From positions 2,976,001 through 3,040,000 of the forward strand of contig NZ_CP102486.1 in assembly GCF_026261605.1 (NCBI RefSeq): a DNA stretch of 64,000 bases, read 5' to 3'. This DNA is from Dechloromonas sp. A34. GTDB lineage: Bacteria; Pseudomonadota; Gammaproteobacteria; Burkholderiales; Rhodocyclaceae. A program made the position numbers and the translations under genes. Of the stretch, positions 28,631 through 36,180 are shown one piece after another. The notes under the pieces were generated by a model. It worked only from the letters and a program-made list of their open reading frames with translations, was not told the DNA's origin and did not search any database. Positions within the stretch are counted from its first letter, which is position 1. Each line of letters starts with the position of its first letter.

Positions 28631-30389
28631 TTCGGCGCCTGGGGTGTTGCGGCGGGTTGAGCCTTGGTGCATTCCATACGCTGACGGAACGCGCTTGATT
28701 GATGCCCGCTTGCGCGGCGTCGAGGCCAGGCAGCAAGAAGAGGCCCGCAAATGGATGAAAGCCAGGCTCGCCGGGATGCCGGCGATTTGGGCAAAACAGA
28801 TTGCTGCCGAGCATGGCCGGCGGGGCGGGCTGGATAGCGGGCCGGCGAATGCCTGGCTACTCGATATGACCGGCAAGGCGGCCGGGCGCTTGCCGTTGGC
28901 GGCCAATGATTACGACATCCGCGAGGCGGCCGAAGAGGCGGCGCGGGTGGCGGTTCTGTTCGCCAAAGAGGAAATTCACGGCGGCGCCGGAAATGCGGCG
29001 GTGCGGGTGGTTCTCGAGGATCATTGCCGATCATGGGGGATTGAGCCGGCCGGGCAAGAAGGCATTCCGGGAATGTTGCGCATGATGGATTCGCGCTGGT
29101 ATTTGCGCCGGATGCGGAGGGCGCATAACCGGCGGGCCGAGGGCGCGGCGATTGTTGGCGGCGTGGTGCGGCGGGGTCTGTGGCCGTATGCCTCGCAGGA
29201 TGCGGTGCAGCGGCGCCAGGATCAACGCAAGCGCAACGCGGCGGCCATGGATAGGGCCGAGGCGGTGGCGGCCGATGGCGAGCGCGTGGCGATGGCTGAC
29301 GTTGTGGCCGGAAGCCTGGCGAACCCGGAAAACAAGCGGGCTGAACTGATGGTCAGAATTCGCGGCTGCGATGGTTACGCATCGTTGCAGGGGTGGGCGT
29401 GCGAGTTTTGGACGCTGACCACGCCAAGCCGGTTTCACGCGCAACGGATAACCGGCGCCTGTGCCGAGGCAAACCCGAATTACCGGGGCGCCACGCCACG
29501 CGAGGCGCAGCAATGGCTTTGCCGAATTTGGGCGCGGGCGCGGGCGGCCTGGAAGCGGCGCGGCCTGGTCGTGGCCGGCTTGCGAACGGCGGAACCGCAT
29601 CACGATGGATGCCCGCATTGGCATTTGATTGTCTATGGGGTGGCCGAGGATGTGCGTCTAGCCCGCCAGTTGTTGCGGGTCTATGCAATGCGCGATTGCG
29701 GCGGCGAGCCGGGCGCCTGGGGTCATCGGTTTAATTTCAAGATAGCCGAGGAAGGCACGGGCGCGGCGGCCTATGCGGCGGCCTATGTCTCGAAAAACAT
29801 TGACGGCGGCGGCATGGATGGCGAGCGCGATAGTGAAACCGGGCGCAAGGTTTCGGATGCGGTAAAGCGGGTTGATGCCTGGGCTTCGCATTGGGGCATT
29901 CGGCAATTTCAGTTCTTTGGAATGCCGGCCGTTGGGATTTGGCGCTGTTTGCGCCGGGTCGAAATGAACACGATGCCGCCAGGCTCAGATATATATCAAG
30001 CGTGGATGGCCGCCGATGATTCGGACTGGTGCAATTTTTGGATACACGCGGCGCGGGGCGGCCTGGCGCTGATTAAGGCCGGAATCGGCCGGCTGACCGA
30101 GTATGGCGACGAAGCGGCGGCAACGATTGCCGGGGTTGCCGAGGGCGCCCGGCGCCTGATGCTCAAAGCCCGTGATTGGGTTATTCATTGGGGCGGGATC
30201 GGCAAAAAAACGGACGGGGTTGCTTTTGATCTTCCTCGGTCCTGTGTCTCTAACTGTACGCGGGGCGATCTGGAAAAGCGGGCAGACCTAGACCAAGAGG
30301 AAAAGAGGCGGCGCGGTTTCGCGCTGGCTGAGCGTGAATTCGCCGGCATGGCGGCGGCAATTTTCGAGGATGCGCGGGCCGTGGCATAG
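28623..30389 (+). CDS. HUH rolling-circle replication initiator, P2 gpA-like
   Basis: 588 residues from a GTG start. The central domain carries superfamily I rolling-circle motifs: motif 1-like FWTLTTPSRFHA, motif 2 HDGCPHWHLIVYG with metal-binding H332 and H334, and motif 3 YAAAYVSKNIDGGG with two candidate nicking tyrosines Y384 and Y388 and K391. This matches the Phage_GPA family (P2 gene A, related to phiX174 A and PM2 P12). Such proteins nick one strand at the origin, stay covalently bound and drive rolling-circle replication in the cytoplasm with host helicase and polymerase. It ends the first phage operon; a new promoter and leader follow. Confidence 0.92.
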   Translation: MDNSAPGVLRRVEPWCIPYADGTRLIDARLRGVEARQQEEARKWMKARLAGMPAIWAKQIAAEHGRRGGLDSGPANAWLLDMTGKAAGRLPLAANDYDIREAAEEAARVAVLFAKEEIHGGAGNAAVRVVLEDHCRSWGIEPAGQEGIPGMLRMMDSRWYLRRMRRAHNRRAEGAAIVGGVVRRGLWPYASQDAVQRRQDQRKRNAAAMDRAEAVAADGERVAMADVVAGSLANPENKRAELMVRIRGCDGYASLQGWACEFWTLTTPSRFHAQRITGACAEANPNYRGATPREAQQWLCRIWARARAAWKRRGLVVAGLRTAEPHHDGCPHWHLIVYGVAEDVRLARQLLRVYAMRDCGGEPGAWGHRFNFKIAEEGTGAAAYAAAYVSKNIDGGGMDGERDSETGRKVSDAVKRVDAWASHWGIRQFQFFGMPAVGIWRCLRRVEMNTMPPGSDIYQAWMAADDSDWCNFWIHAARGGLALIKAGIGRLTEYGDEAAATIAGVAEGARRLMLKARDWVIHWGGIGKKTDGVAFDLPRSCVSNCTRGDLEKRADLDQEEKRRRGFALAEREFAGMAAAIFEDARAVA

Positions 30390-30405
30390 CGGCGATAAAT
30401 AAAAC

Positions 30406-30434
30406 TTGCAACGTCGATAAATTTTATTTATGGT
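30406..30434 (+). promoter_or_regulatory. Candidate promoter of the phage structural operon
   Basis: TTGCAA at 30406 and TATGGT at 30429 with a 17-base spacer, in the only AT-rich gap between the replication gene and the next gene. Downstream lie a hairpin (GATAGC-GTGTT-GCTATC, 30446-30462) and a ribosome-site hairpin (TTTTCC/GGAAAA). Confidence 0.45.
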
Positions 30435-30491
30435 GCGGCCAGGTTGATAGCGTGTTGCTATCGGCTAACCATTTTCCAAAGGGGAAAAGCT

Positions 30492-31013
30492 ATGCGTAAA
30501 TCTCTCCGCGCTCTGGCCGCCATCGTTGCCGCTGCCAATCCGGGTGTTCTGTCCTTCCATCTGGCCGCCATTACTGGCGACAAGTCGCTCAAGTTCAACG
30601 GCCGCGTGGTCGTCGATGGAACTACCTACGAGGTCGCTGCCGACAATGGCAAGATCAAGAAGTATTCCGATGCTGACGGCTTCACGAAAGACCTTGCCGC
30701 CTACTTCGCCACGCCTTCGGGCACCTACGAAATCAGCGTTGAAACCGGCCTGATTCTGGTGTCTCCGCTGCCGGCTGACCTAAAGAAAAACGCCGCTGCC
30801 AAGGTTGTTTCCCTGGGTGCCAAGAAAACCGCGCAGCAAGCCATTGTTACCGGCCTGGATGCCGATTTGGCTTTGATGGCCGGTTGGGATGTCGGCAACG
30901 CGTTGCAGGTCGCCCGCTTCAACGAGGTGACGGCGCAGAAGGTGTCTGTTGTCGCTGACATCGCCGCAATTGACGCGCTGATCGTCACTTACACCGCCAT
31001 TGCCAATAGCTAA
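30492..31013 (+). CDS. Candidate major virion protein of the dif prophage
   Basis: 173 residues from the ATG at 30492, which follows AAAGGGGAAAAG, the strongest ribosome site in the prophage. The product has a short N-terminal Ala-rich helix, a beta-rich middle (KFNGRVVVDGTTYEVAADNG, YEISVETGLILVSPL) and an Ala/Val-rich C-terminal half. No homology is recognised. Codon use differs from all neighbours: Ala is mostly GCC/GCT and Leu mostly CTG, while flanking phage genes prefer GCG and TTG. High-expression codons, a private promoter and first position in the structural operon make it the best candidate for the most abundant virion protein. Confidence 0.7.
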   Translation: MRKSLRALAAIVAAANPGVLSFHLAAITGDKSLKFNGRVVVDGTTYEVAADNGKIKKYSDADGFTKDLAAYFATPSGTYEISVETGLILVSPLPADLKKNAAAKVVSLGAKKTAQQAIVTGLDADLALMAGWDVGNALQVARFNEVTAQKVSVVADIAAIDALIVTYTAIANS

Positions 31014-31017
31014 AGCG

Positions 31018-31218
31018 GTGGAACCCGATCTGCTATTGCAGGTCGGGCTTTCTGTGTTGGCAGCGGGTGCCGTCTATGGCGGCATTCGCCAGGATTTGAA
31101 ATACCTGCACGAAAAGACCGACGCGGCGCGAAAGAGCGCCAGGCGGGCGCATAGGCGATTAGATGCGCTGATTACCAAAGGCCGGGCGGGCGAGCGGGCC
31201 GGCGATCTAGGGGAGTGA
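31018..31218 (+). CDS. Small single-span membrane protein
   Basis: 66 residues from a GTG at 31018 (a TTG at 31000 overlaps the previous stop). One N-terminal membrane helix (LLLQVGLSVLAAGAVYGGI) is followed by a basic helical tail (KTDAARKSARRAHRRLDALI). The arrangement resembles phage lysis accessory or minor membrane proteins; assignment is uncertain. Confidence 0.6.
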   Translation: MEPDLLLQVGLSVLAAGAVYGGIRQDLKYLHEKTDAARKSARRAHRRLDALITKGRAGERAGDLGE

Positions 31219-31221
31219 AAA

Positions 31222-31404
31222 GTGGGAATCACCAAAGACAACAAGGTATTGCAGCGTTTGCGCGAACCTTCAACGATGGCCGGGTTGGGCGCTCTGGCGC
31301 TTCTGTTCGGTCTGCCGCCGGATACCATCAACGTTGTTTTGCAGGCGGTGGGGGCGATCCTGGGAGTCCTGGCTGTGGTTTTGCCGGAAAAGGGCGGTAA
31401 CTGA
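31222..31404 (+). CDS. Small hydrophobic protein, holin-like
   Basis: 60 residues from a GTG with AGGGGAG seven bases upstream. REPSTMAGLGALALLFG and INVVLQAVGAILGVLAVVL form two hydrophobic segments before a short PEKGGN tail, a pattern familiar from small phage membrane proteins often called holin-like. Its stop overlaps the next start (TGATG). It could also be a virion membrane protein. Confidence 0.65.
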   Translation: MGITKDNKVLQRLREPSTMAGLGALALLFGLPPDTINVVLQAVGAILGVLAVVLPEKGGN

Positions 31405-32225
31405 TGTTCGCCACTTACGCATTCAACGGAAATGCGTCCATGGTTCAGGTGGTGGCCGATGTTGTGGCGTTGATCTGTGGCGGTTCGGTGGCTTCGCTGT
31501 CGGCTTCGTGCAACAAGGCGCTAACAACGGTGGCCGGTGCGGCAACGCCATATTCCGCGCCATCGGCGCAGAGTTTTGGCGTTGTGCAAGCAACGTGCAT
31601 GGATGGCGTCAGCAAGAAAATATTCCGCTTGGTGGCAACGTCAAACGTTGCGACGTTGCAGGCTTACGATACTTGGAACGGCGCAACCAATACCGGGACC
31701 AATGCGACAACGGCGCGCAATTGCATGTATTTGGATGCGAATCCGGGGACGCTTTGGATTGTGGCAACGGATGAAATTTTGGCCATTGGCATGGCAAATA
31801 CCTATTGCGGAATAGGGTTTGAAATCAAGCGGGAAGCGCCTTTCATGGTCGGAACGTCGCGGCCGTGTTGGGGCGTGGTGACAAATTCAGCCTATGCGCC
31901 GGAAATGCCGAGGGCCAAAAGTATGACGGCGGCCGGCGATCAGGTAATTGTTCCGGTCTATCTGACCAGCCCGCTTAATGGTCTGACGTTCGGATTCCCA
32001 AGGGGGGCCGACGATTTGAATTACAACCAAATGCTGCCGTGTTTCGCAATGCTGCAATACGGTGGCTATATCTACGCGGGCGCGATCCGTGGGGCGATGT
32101 GCGGGGCAGAGGCAATAGGCGCGGTTGGCGACAATTACACGGATGACATCGGCAGAAATTACCTGCTAATTAAGACCGGGGCGCCAACGCCATCGCATAA
32201 AACTATTGCGGTGTTGCGCGGATGA
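31404..32225 (+). CDS. Phage structural/spike-like protein A1
   Basis: 273 residues. The N-terminal ~70 residues follow the pattern Q-V-x-A-D-[LV]-VAL-I-x-G-x-x-V-x-x-LSASCNKA that I associate with putative structural or receptor-binding proteins in several phages. The remainder is Gly/Thr/Cys-rich and beta-like (AYDTWNGATNTGTNATTARN, LNGLTFGFPRGADD). It is homologous to the protein at 32843 over the N-terminal region and part of the body. It overlaps the next start by ATGA. Virion function is inferred from family resemblance and position. Confidence 0.7.
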   Translation: MFATYAFNGNASMVQVVADVVALICGGSVASLSASCNKALTTVAGAATPYSAPSAQSFGVVQATCMDGVSKKIFRLVATSNVATLQAYDTWNGATNTGTNATTARNCMYLDANPGTLWIVATDEILAIGMANTYCGIGFEIKREAPFMVGTSRPCWGVVTNSAYAPEMPRAKSMTAAGDQVIVPVYLTSPLNGLTFGFPRGADDLNYNQMLPCFAMLQYGGYIYAGAIRGAMCGAEAIGAVGDNYTDDIGRNYLLIKTGAPTPSHKTIAVLRG

Positions 32226-32839
32226 CTGAGCGAACGGGGCGCCTTGTCGGTGGCGATCTGTTCATGGTGCCGGGTGGTTTTGTTGATGCCGCCCAAAATT
32301 TCGCCGGGCATATCGAGGCGATAGTTCTGGAAATGGTGCCGGGCGGCTATGCGCGAACGTCGCAGAGTTTTTCGGGTGTCGGGGTGGTGCAGGCCGGGGC
32401 AGGGGAGGCGCCAGGCGGCGGCGGTAGCGTCGATTTGCCGGCGGCTTGGCAGTCGGTGGAATTGCCGGCCGGCTATATCTGCCCTCTGCTCGGCCAGGTC
32501 GCTTTGGCGCGAGGCGAGGCGGTGGCCTATGACGCGGCCAGCAAGCGGCTGACCATCGGCGGCCGGGTGTTGATCGGCACGGCCGGCAAGGTGTTTGCCT
32601 TCGCCAGCAAGCCGGCGGCCGATATGTGGGAGTCGATCAATCGGGCGCGGGTGGCGCGGGAATTGGAATTGCTGGCCGGGCTGACGGCGGGCGCGGTGGT
32701 CGCCTTCAAGGCCGGCAAGGTGGAAGGGATGCAGGCGAGGGCGGCGAGGATAACCGCCAATGCGGCAAAAACGGCCGATCCGCAAAAGCGGGCGGCGCTT
32801 ACGGCCGAGGCCGGATTTTATGCAACGAAGTGGAGCTAA
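32222..32839 (+). CDS. Structural-module partner protein B1
   Basis: 205 residues. A central conserved block reads VDLPAAWQSVELPAGYI and RGEAVAYDAASKRLTIGGRV with LIGTAGK, followed by a helical C-terminus rich in Ala and Arg. It is paralogous to the protein at 33644, which carries IDLPPVWSAFALPAGYI and RVTIGGRLLIGPAG. Function is unknown. Strict pairing with A-type genes suggests that A and B products work together, for example as spike and connector. Confidence 0.7.
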   Translation: MTERTGRLVGGDLFMVPGGFVDAAQNFAGHIEAIVLEMVPGGYARTSQSFSGVGVVQAGAGEAPGGGGSVDLPAAWQSVELPAGYICPLLGQVALARGEAVAYDAASKRLTIGGRVLIGTAGKVFAFASKPAADMWESINRARVARELELLAGLTAGAVVAFKAGKVEGMQARAARITANAAKTADPQKRAALTAEAGFYATKWS

Positions 32840-32842
32840 AAA

Positions 32843-33640
32843 ATGTACGGTGTTTATTCGTGGAACGCGGGCGCGGTGGCCGCACAGGTGCAGGCCGATC
32901 TAGTGGCGTTGATTGCCGGCGCGGCCGTGGGCGATCTGTCGGCAAGCTGCAATAAGGCGGCGAGTTCGCGGGCCGGTGGCGCCTCGGGTTGGTCGGTGGT
33001 CGATGCCGGCTATGGTGTGGTTTCGATGCCGGGCCAGGCCGGCGGGCCGGGGGCTTTCGGGCGCGTCACGGTGTCGGCAGCGCCGCGCATTCAGTTAGCG
33101 GCGGTTGATGCCTGGAATATGGGAACCCATGCCGCCGGGTTTCAGACTACTGCGATTGATTGCTCGCAATCGCTATCGGTCGCGGGTTCGGTGACGGTCC
33201 TGGCGAGCGCGGCGGGTTTGTTGCTGGCGGCGTCGGATTGGGGCTTTTGGGCCTTCGTCGGCGAGGTCAAGCGGGATGGTCAATCGCTGGTCGGTGACGC
33301 GCTGGCGCCGGGTTCGATCATCGTCAATGTCAATGGTCAATGCTACATGCCGAGGCTTAAAAGCCCTTCGGCCGTGGGCGATCTGTCCGGGCCTTCGGTG
33401 ACGTTCGCCTCGTCGTTCGGCACGCTGTCTGCGTCGGCTTCGCGCAACAGGGCCGAGTCGCTCTATATCCCGATGGTGCCGGCCGTGGTGGCTTACTCGT
33501 CGGTGCCGGTGGGCGAAGTGGCGGGCCTGATGATTGCCGGCGGCTATGGTCAGTCGGGAGATTTCATGCTCGATAGCTCGGGCGGTGATTTCCTGATTGC
33601 CAAGTTTTCAAACACGCTTTGCGCGGTGCCGAGGGTCTAA
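32843..33640 (+). CDS. Phage structural/spike-like protein A2 (paralogue of A1)
   Basis: 265 residues starting MYGVYSWNAGAVAAQVQADL, then VALIAGAAVGDLSASCNKAA, closely matching A1 at the N-terminus but diverging through the body, where Ser/Gly/Val-rich beta-like sequence dominates (SPSAVGDLSGPSVTFASSFG). Three bases separate it from B1. The relation to A1 points to a tandem duplication of an A-B pair followed by divergence of the distal part, as expected for surface proteins. Confidence 0.7.
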   Translation: MYGVYSWNAGAVAAQVQADLVALIAGAAVGDLSASCNKAASSRAGGASGWSVVDAGYGVVSMPGQAGGPGAFGRVTVSAAPRIQLAAVDAWNMGTHAAGFQTTAIDCSQSLSVAGSVTVLASAAGLLLAASDWGFWAFVGEVKRDGQSLVGDALAPGSIIVNVNGQCYMPRLKSPSAVGDLSGPSVTFASSFGTLSASASRNRAESLYIPMVPAVVAYSSVPVGEVAGLMIAGGYGQSGDFMLDSSGGDFLIAKFSNTLCAVPRV

Positions 33641-33643
33641 GCG

Positions 33644-34366
33644 GTGGCCCAACTCAATACCGGCGGGCGAGTCGATATTGGCGATGTTTTTGGCGCGGCG
33701 TTGCGGCTCAAGGTCGGGGCGCGGCCGAGCCTGGCCGCCGTGGTCGTTGGGGCACGCCTGGCGATTGCCTTTCGTCTGCTCGGCTTGCCGTTGGGATTGC
33801 AAAGGGCAGGGCGGCTAGAAATTTCAACGCGCTTGCGGGCCTGGTCGAGTGGATCGGGCCAGGATGCCGGGCGGCGCTTGTCGATTACAAAGCGGCTCGG
33901 CCGGTTTCAGGTGGGGGCCATTGCCGGCGCGGGCGGGCCTGGGGTGTCGGCCGGTGAAACGTTCATAGACTTGCCGCCGGTGTGGTCGGCCTTCGCCTTG
34001 CCGGCGGGGTACATCGGCCGCGAAGTGGCGGGACTGGCGATCATGCGCGGCGAGCCGGTGGAATTCGCGGCCGGGCGGGTGACGATTGGCGGCCGGTTGT
34101 TGATCGGGCCGGCGGGCGCCGACGAATTTTTCGACAATTCGGCAGCAGTGGCGCGGTGGGTTAGTTTGCGGGTTGGTGATGCCGCGTTGTGGTTGGGTGC
34201 GGTTGGTTTGCCGGATGGGGCCGAGCGCGATGCGTTGCTATCCAAATATCGGAATTCCGGCGCGGTGGCGGTTCGCAAATACGCCAGGCAGTTGCCGAAA
34301 GGCGGCGAGGCGGCGCGGCGCGTGGCCCTGGTGAGCGATCTTGATTGGGTGGGGTTGAGGGTATGA
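33644..34366 (+). CDS. Structural-module partner protein B2 (paralogue of B1)
   Basis: 240 residues from a GTG three bases after the A2 stop. An N-terminal extension absent from B1 (GRVDIGDVFGAALRLKVGAR) precedes the shared block (LPAGYIGREVAGLAIMRGEP, VTIGGRLLIG) and a helical C-terminus. The stop overlaps the start of the HU-like gene (ATGA). Confidence 0.7.
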   Translation: MAQLNTGGRVDIGDVFGAALRLKVGARPSLAAVVVGARLAIAFRLLGLPLGLQRAGRLEISTRLRAWSSGSGQDAGRRLSITKRLGRFQVGAIAGAGGPGVSAGETFIDLPPVWSAFALPAGYIGREVAGLAIMRGEPVEFAAGRVTIGGRLLIGPAGADEFFDNSAAVARWVSLRVGDAALWLGAVGLPDGAERDALLSKYRNSGAVAVRKYARQLPKGGEAARRVALVSDLDWVGLRV

Positions 34367-34698
34367 ACCGGGCAGAATTGGCGGCGGTGGTGGCGCAGGC
34401 CACGGGGGAGAATGCAACCCATGTCGAGGATATTTTGCGCTATGCGGAAAGCGCCATAGTCAAGGCGGTGACGCAGGGCGAATGGGTGGAGCTTCGATAC
34501 TTCGGGAAGTTCGTCACAAAGAAGCAAGCGGCGCGGCGAATCAAGATGCCGAAAACCGGAATATGGCACCAAATACCAGCGACAACGCGGGTTAGTTTCG
34601 AGGCGTCGAAGTATTTCAAGGCGTCGGTGGCGGGGAGGAAACCGGGCGGGCAATACATTGAAGCCAGGGCGGCCCGGCCATCGGTCATTGAGCGGTAA
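34363..34698 (+). CDS. HU/IHF-family DNA-binding protein encoded by the prophage
   Basis: 111 residues from the ATG at 34363, which overlaps the B2 stop. HU-family features: MNRAELAAVVAQATG, the helix EDILRYAESAIVKAV, GEWVELRYFGKFVTKKQAAR and the arm motif RIKMPKTGIWHQIPATTRV. A ~20-residue C-terminal extension (GGQYIEARAARPSVIER) exceeds standard HU length (about 90). It could compact phage DNA for packaging, assist origin opening, or act at dif/attP. It closes a run of overlapping genes from 31404. Confidence 0.85.
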   Translation: MNRAELAAVVAQATGENATHVEDILRYAESAIVKAVTQGEWVELRYFGKFVTKKQAARRIKMPKTGIWHQIPATTRVSFEASKYFKASVAGRKPGGQYIEARAARPSVIER

Positions 34699-34710
34699 AA
34701 AATGGCTGTT

Positions 34711-34798
34711 GTCTTACGGATAAGAAAAAAGACGCAAAATAATGTTTTCTTCCCGGAAGCGCCGAATGTTTCTAATTTTTGAGTCTTATGAATAAGAC
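34711..34798. promoter_or_regulatory. Two palindromic GTCTTA-type boxes, candidate operators
   Basis: GTCTTACGGATAAGA at 34711-34725 and GTCTTATGAATAAGAC at 34783-34798 share the pattern GTCTTAyGrATAAGA and stand 72 bases apart in the AT-rich gap before the 34826 gene. Repeated palindromes in a short intergenic region suggest regulator binding. Confidence 0.5.
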
Positions 34799-34825
34799 CT
34801 ATTTTTGACCGAGAGGGGGCCGTAA

Positions 34826-35704
34826 ATGCCGCTGCCGCTGTTGTTGATTCCGCTTTGGGAAGTGTTGGTCGCGATCCTGTCATGGGTTGCGGCAAACAAG
34901 GTGCGGGCGCTGACCATCGCCGCGTTGACGTCGCCGATGGCTGACGCGCTGACAGATAACGAGCTATCGGAACTGATGCGACGTTTGCGAAACGGGTTCG
35001 CGGCAACCATTAATTCCCTGATTGATACGTCGTTAAACGGCGATGATTTCGAGTCGGCGCAACGCTTCAAAATCGGGCTTGGGCGAGAGATTGGCGCCCG
35101 TGCAGGCATCGTGTTGCGTGATGTGACAGACCGAGAAACGTTGCGCGAGGATTTGGAAAGTCATGCGCTTTTGCTGTTCGAGCAGAAAACAGGGATGCGC
35201 CTTACATCACTGCGCGACAAAGAGGCGATCAAGCAGGATTTTGCCAGGCTGGCGGCGTCTTATGTGGCCGAGAATGCCGGTATTCCGTTGTCAAACATCC
35301 TCGATCCCGAGGCGGTCAAGGCCGATGTCATGGAATGGGCGCAAGATCAGGCCATGATAAGAATTAGCGAAAACGTTGATGCTGCGTTGCAGGCCAGGCT
35401 CTCGAGCGGGGTTTCGTTGCTCCAACAAATGCGCGATTCAACGGGTAAAAATGTGAGTCCAAAGGCGCTTTTGGTTGGGATCAATGATGCGATTGTTTCG
35501 CGCTATATAGTGCGGGTTGATGTCTTGGACGCTATGAGCAAGCCGGATCGGCGCCGGATGTCAAACCGCATTGCACAAAGAAAATTCAGGGATCGGGCGA
35601 ACCCGAGTTCGCCGCTGTACGATGGGCGAACGGGTGGGAAGGCGGTCTATGTGGCGAAGGGGTGGCAAGTGCAGCAAACGCCGCCGGCCGAGCCGCCAGG
35701 GTGA
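34826..35704 (+). CDS. Phage protein with N-terminal membrane segment, unknown function
   Basis: 292 residues; GAGAGGGGG precedes the ATG. Residues 2-22 are hydrophobic (LLLIPLWEVLVAILSWVAA); the rest is soluble, charged and helical (RETLREDLESHALLLFEQKT, KEAIKQDFARLAASYVAENA), with a Pro-rich end. A terminator follows 18 bases after the stop. It has its own upstream regulatory boxes. A minor virion protein, pilot protein or membrane-anchored assembly factor are all possible; no family is recognised. Confidence 0.7.
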   Translation: MPLPLLLIPLWEVLVAILSWVAANKVRALTIAALTSPMADALTDNELSELMRRLRNGFAATINSLIDTSLNGDDFESAQRFKIGLGREIGARAGIVLRDVTDRETLREDLESHALLLFEQKTGMRLTSLRDKEAIKQDFARLAASYVAENAGIPLSNILDPEAVKADVMEWAQDQAMIRISENVDAALQARLSSGVSLLQQMRDSTGKNVSPKALLVGINDAIVSRYIVRVDVLDAMSKPDRRRMSNRIAQRKFRDRANPSSPLYDGRTGGKAVYVAKGWQVQQTPPAEPPG

Positions 35705-35721
35705 AAGCGAACGATATTGAG

Positions 35722-35750
35722 ATAGCCGGCAATTGCCGGCTATTCTTTTT
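35722..35750 (+). terminator. Terminator inside the prophage
   Basis: A 22-base perfect palindrome built on ATAGCCGGCAA and its complement, followed by TTCTTTTT, directly downstream of the 34826 gene. Confidence 0.88.
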
Positions 35751-35788
35751 GGGCAATTGGTGCAGAATATGCGCTCATGATTTTTTGA

Positions 35789-36067
35789 TTGGGGCGGGCC
35801 GTGGGGTATATCGGGTTTTTCATCGGGGCGGCGCTGGCCGTGGGCGCCTTCAACTGGCGCGGGCGCGGCTTGGCCTGGCGCCTGGTGTGCGGGTTGGGTT
35901 GGGTCGTGTTGCAGGCTCTAGCGTTCGTTGGAAGCCTGATGGTGTCAGGTGAATGGTTATGGTCGGTCGCCTGGGCGATGTTGGCCGGATTCCTGGCGGC
36001 GGCTGTTCTGTGCGTTGTCGAGTGGTTGGCGATGGGCGCGAAAAAACTGGTAAGCCGGGGTAAATAG
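35789..36067 (+). CDS. Small polytopic membrane protein of the prophage
   Basis: About 92 residues from a TTG at 35789, or 88 from the GTG at 35801. Three hydrophobic stretches: GYIGFFIGAALAVGAF, LVCGLGWVVLQALAFVGSL and MLAGFLAAAVLCVVEWLAM, then a basic tail. It lies between two terminators, so it needs its own promoter or readthrough. No family is recognised; superinfection exclusion or a membrane role in the virion are guesses. Confidence 0.55.
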   Translation: MGRAVGYIGFFIGAALAVGAFNWRGRGLAWRLVCGLGWVVLQALAFVGSLMVSGEWLWSVAWAMLAGFLAAAVLCVVEWLAMGAKKLVSRGK

Positions 36068-36095
36068 TTGGGTGCCGGTCTGTGGCAATAAATGG

Positions 36096-36125
36096 GCCCG
36101 TGATTTAGATCGCGGGCTTTTTTTT
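36096..36125 (+). terminator. Terminator after the last rightward phage gene
   Basis: GCCCGTGAT, loop TTAG, ATCGCGGGC, then eight T. Confidence 0.9.
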
Positions 36126-36148
36126 GCCCGTCGTTTCGATGGTCAATA

Positions 36149-36169
36149 GATTGCGCTTATGGCGCAATC
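36149..36169. repeat. Perfect 8-bp inverted repeat near the prophage right end
   Basis: GATTGCGC, loop TTATG, GCGCAATC, with no T tract. It could end leftward transcription of the split regulator gene or mark a replication or assembly signal. Confidence 0.4.
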
Positions 36170-36180
36170 AGAATAATCAT

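Noticed and set aside
31404..33640. Diversity-generating retroelement using the duplicated A genes as template and variable repeats
   Set aside because: No reverse transcriptase is present and the A1/A2 differences are not adenine-directed in any visible way.
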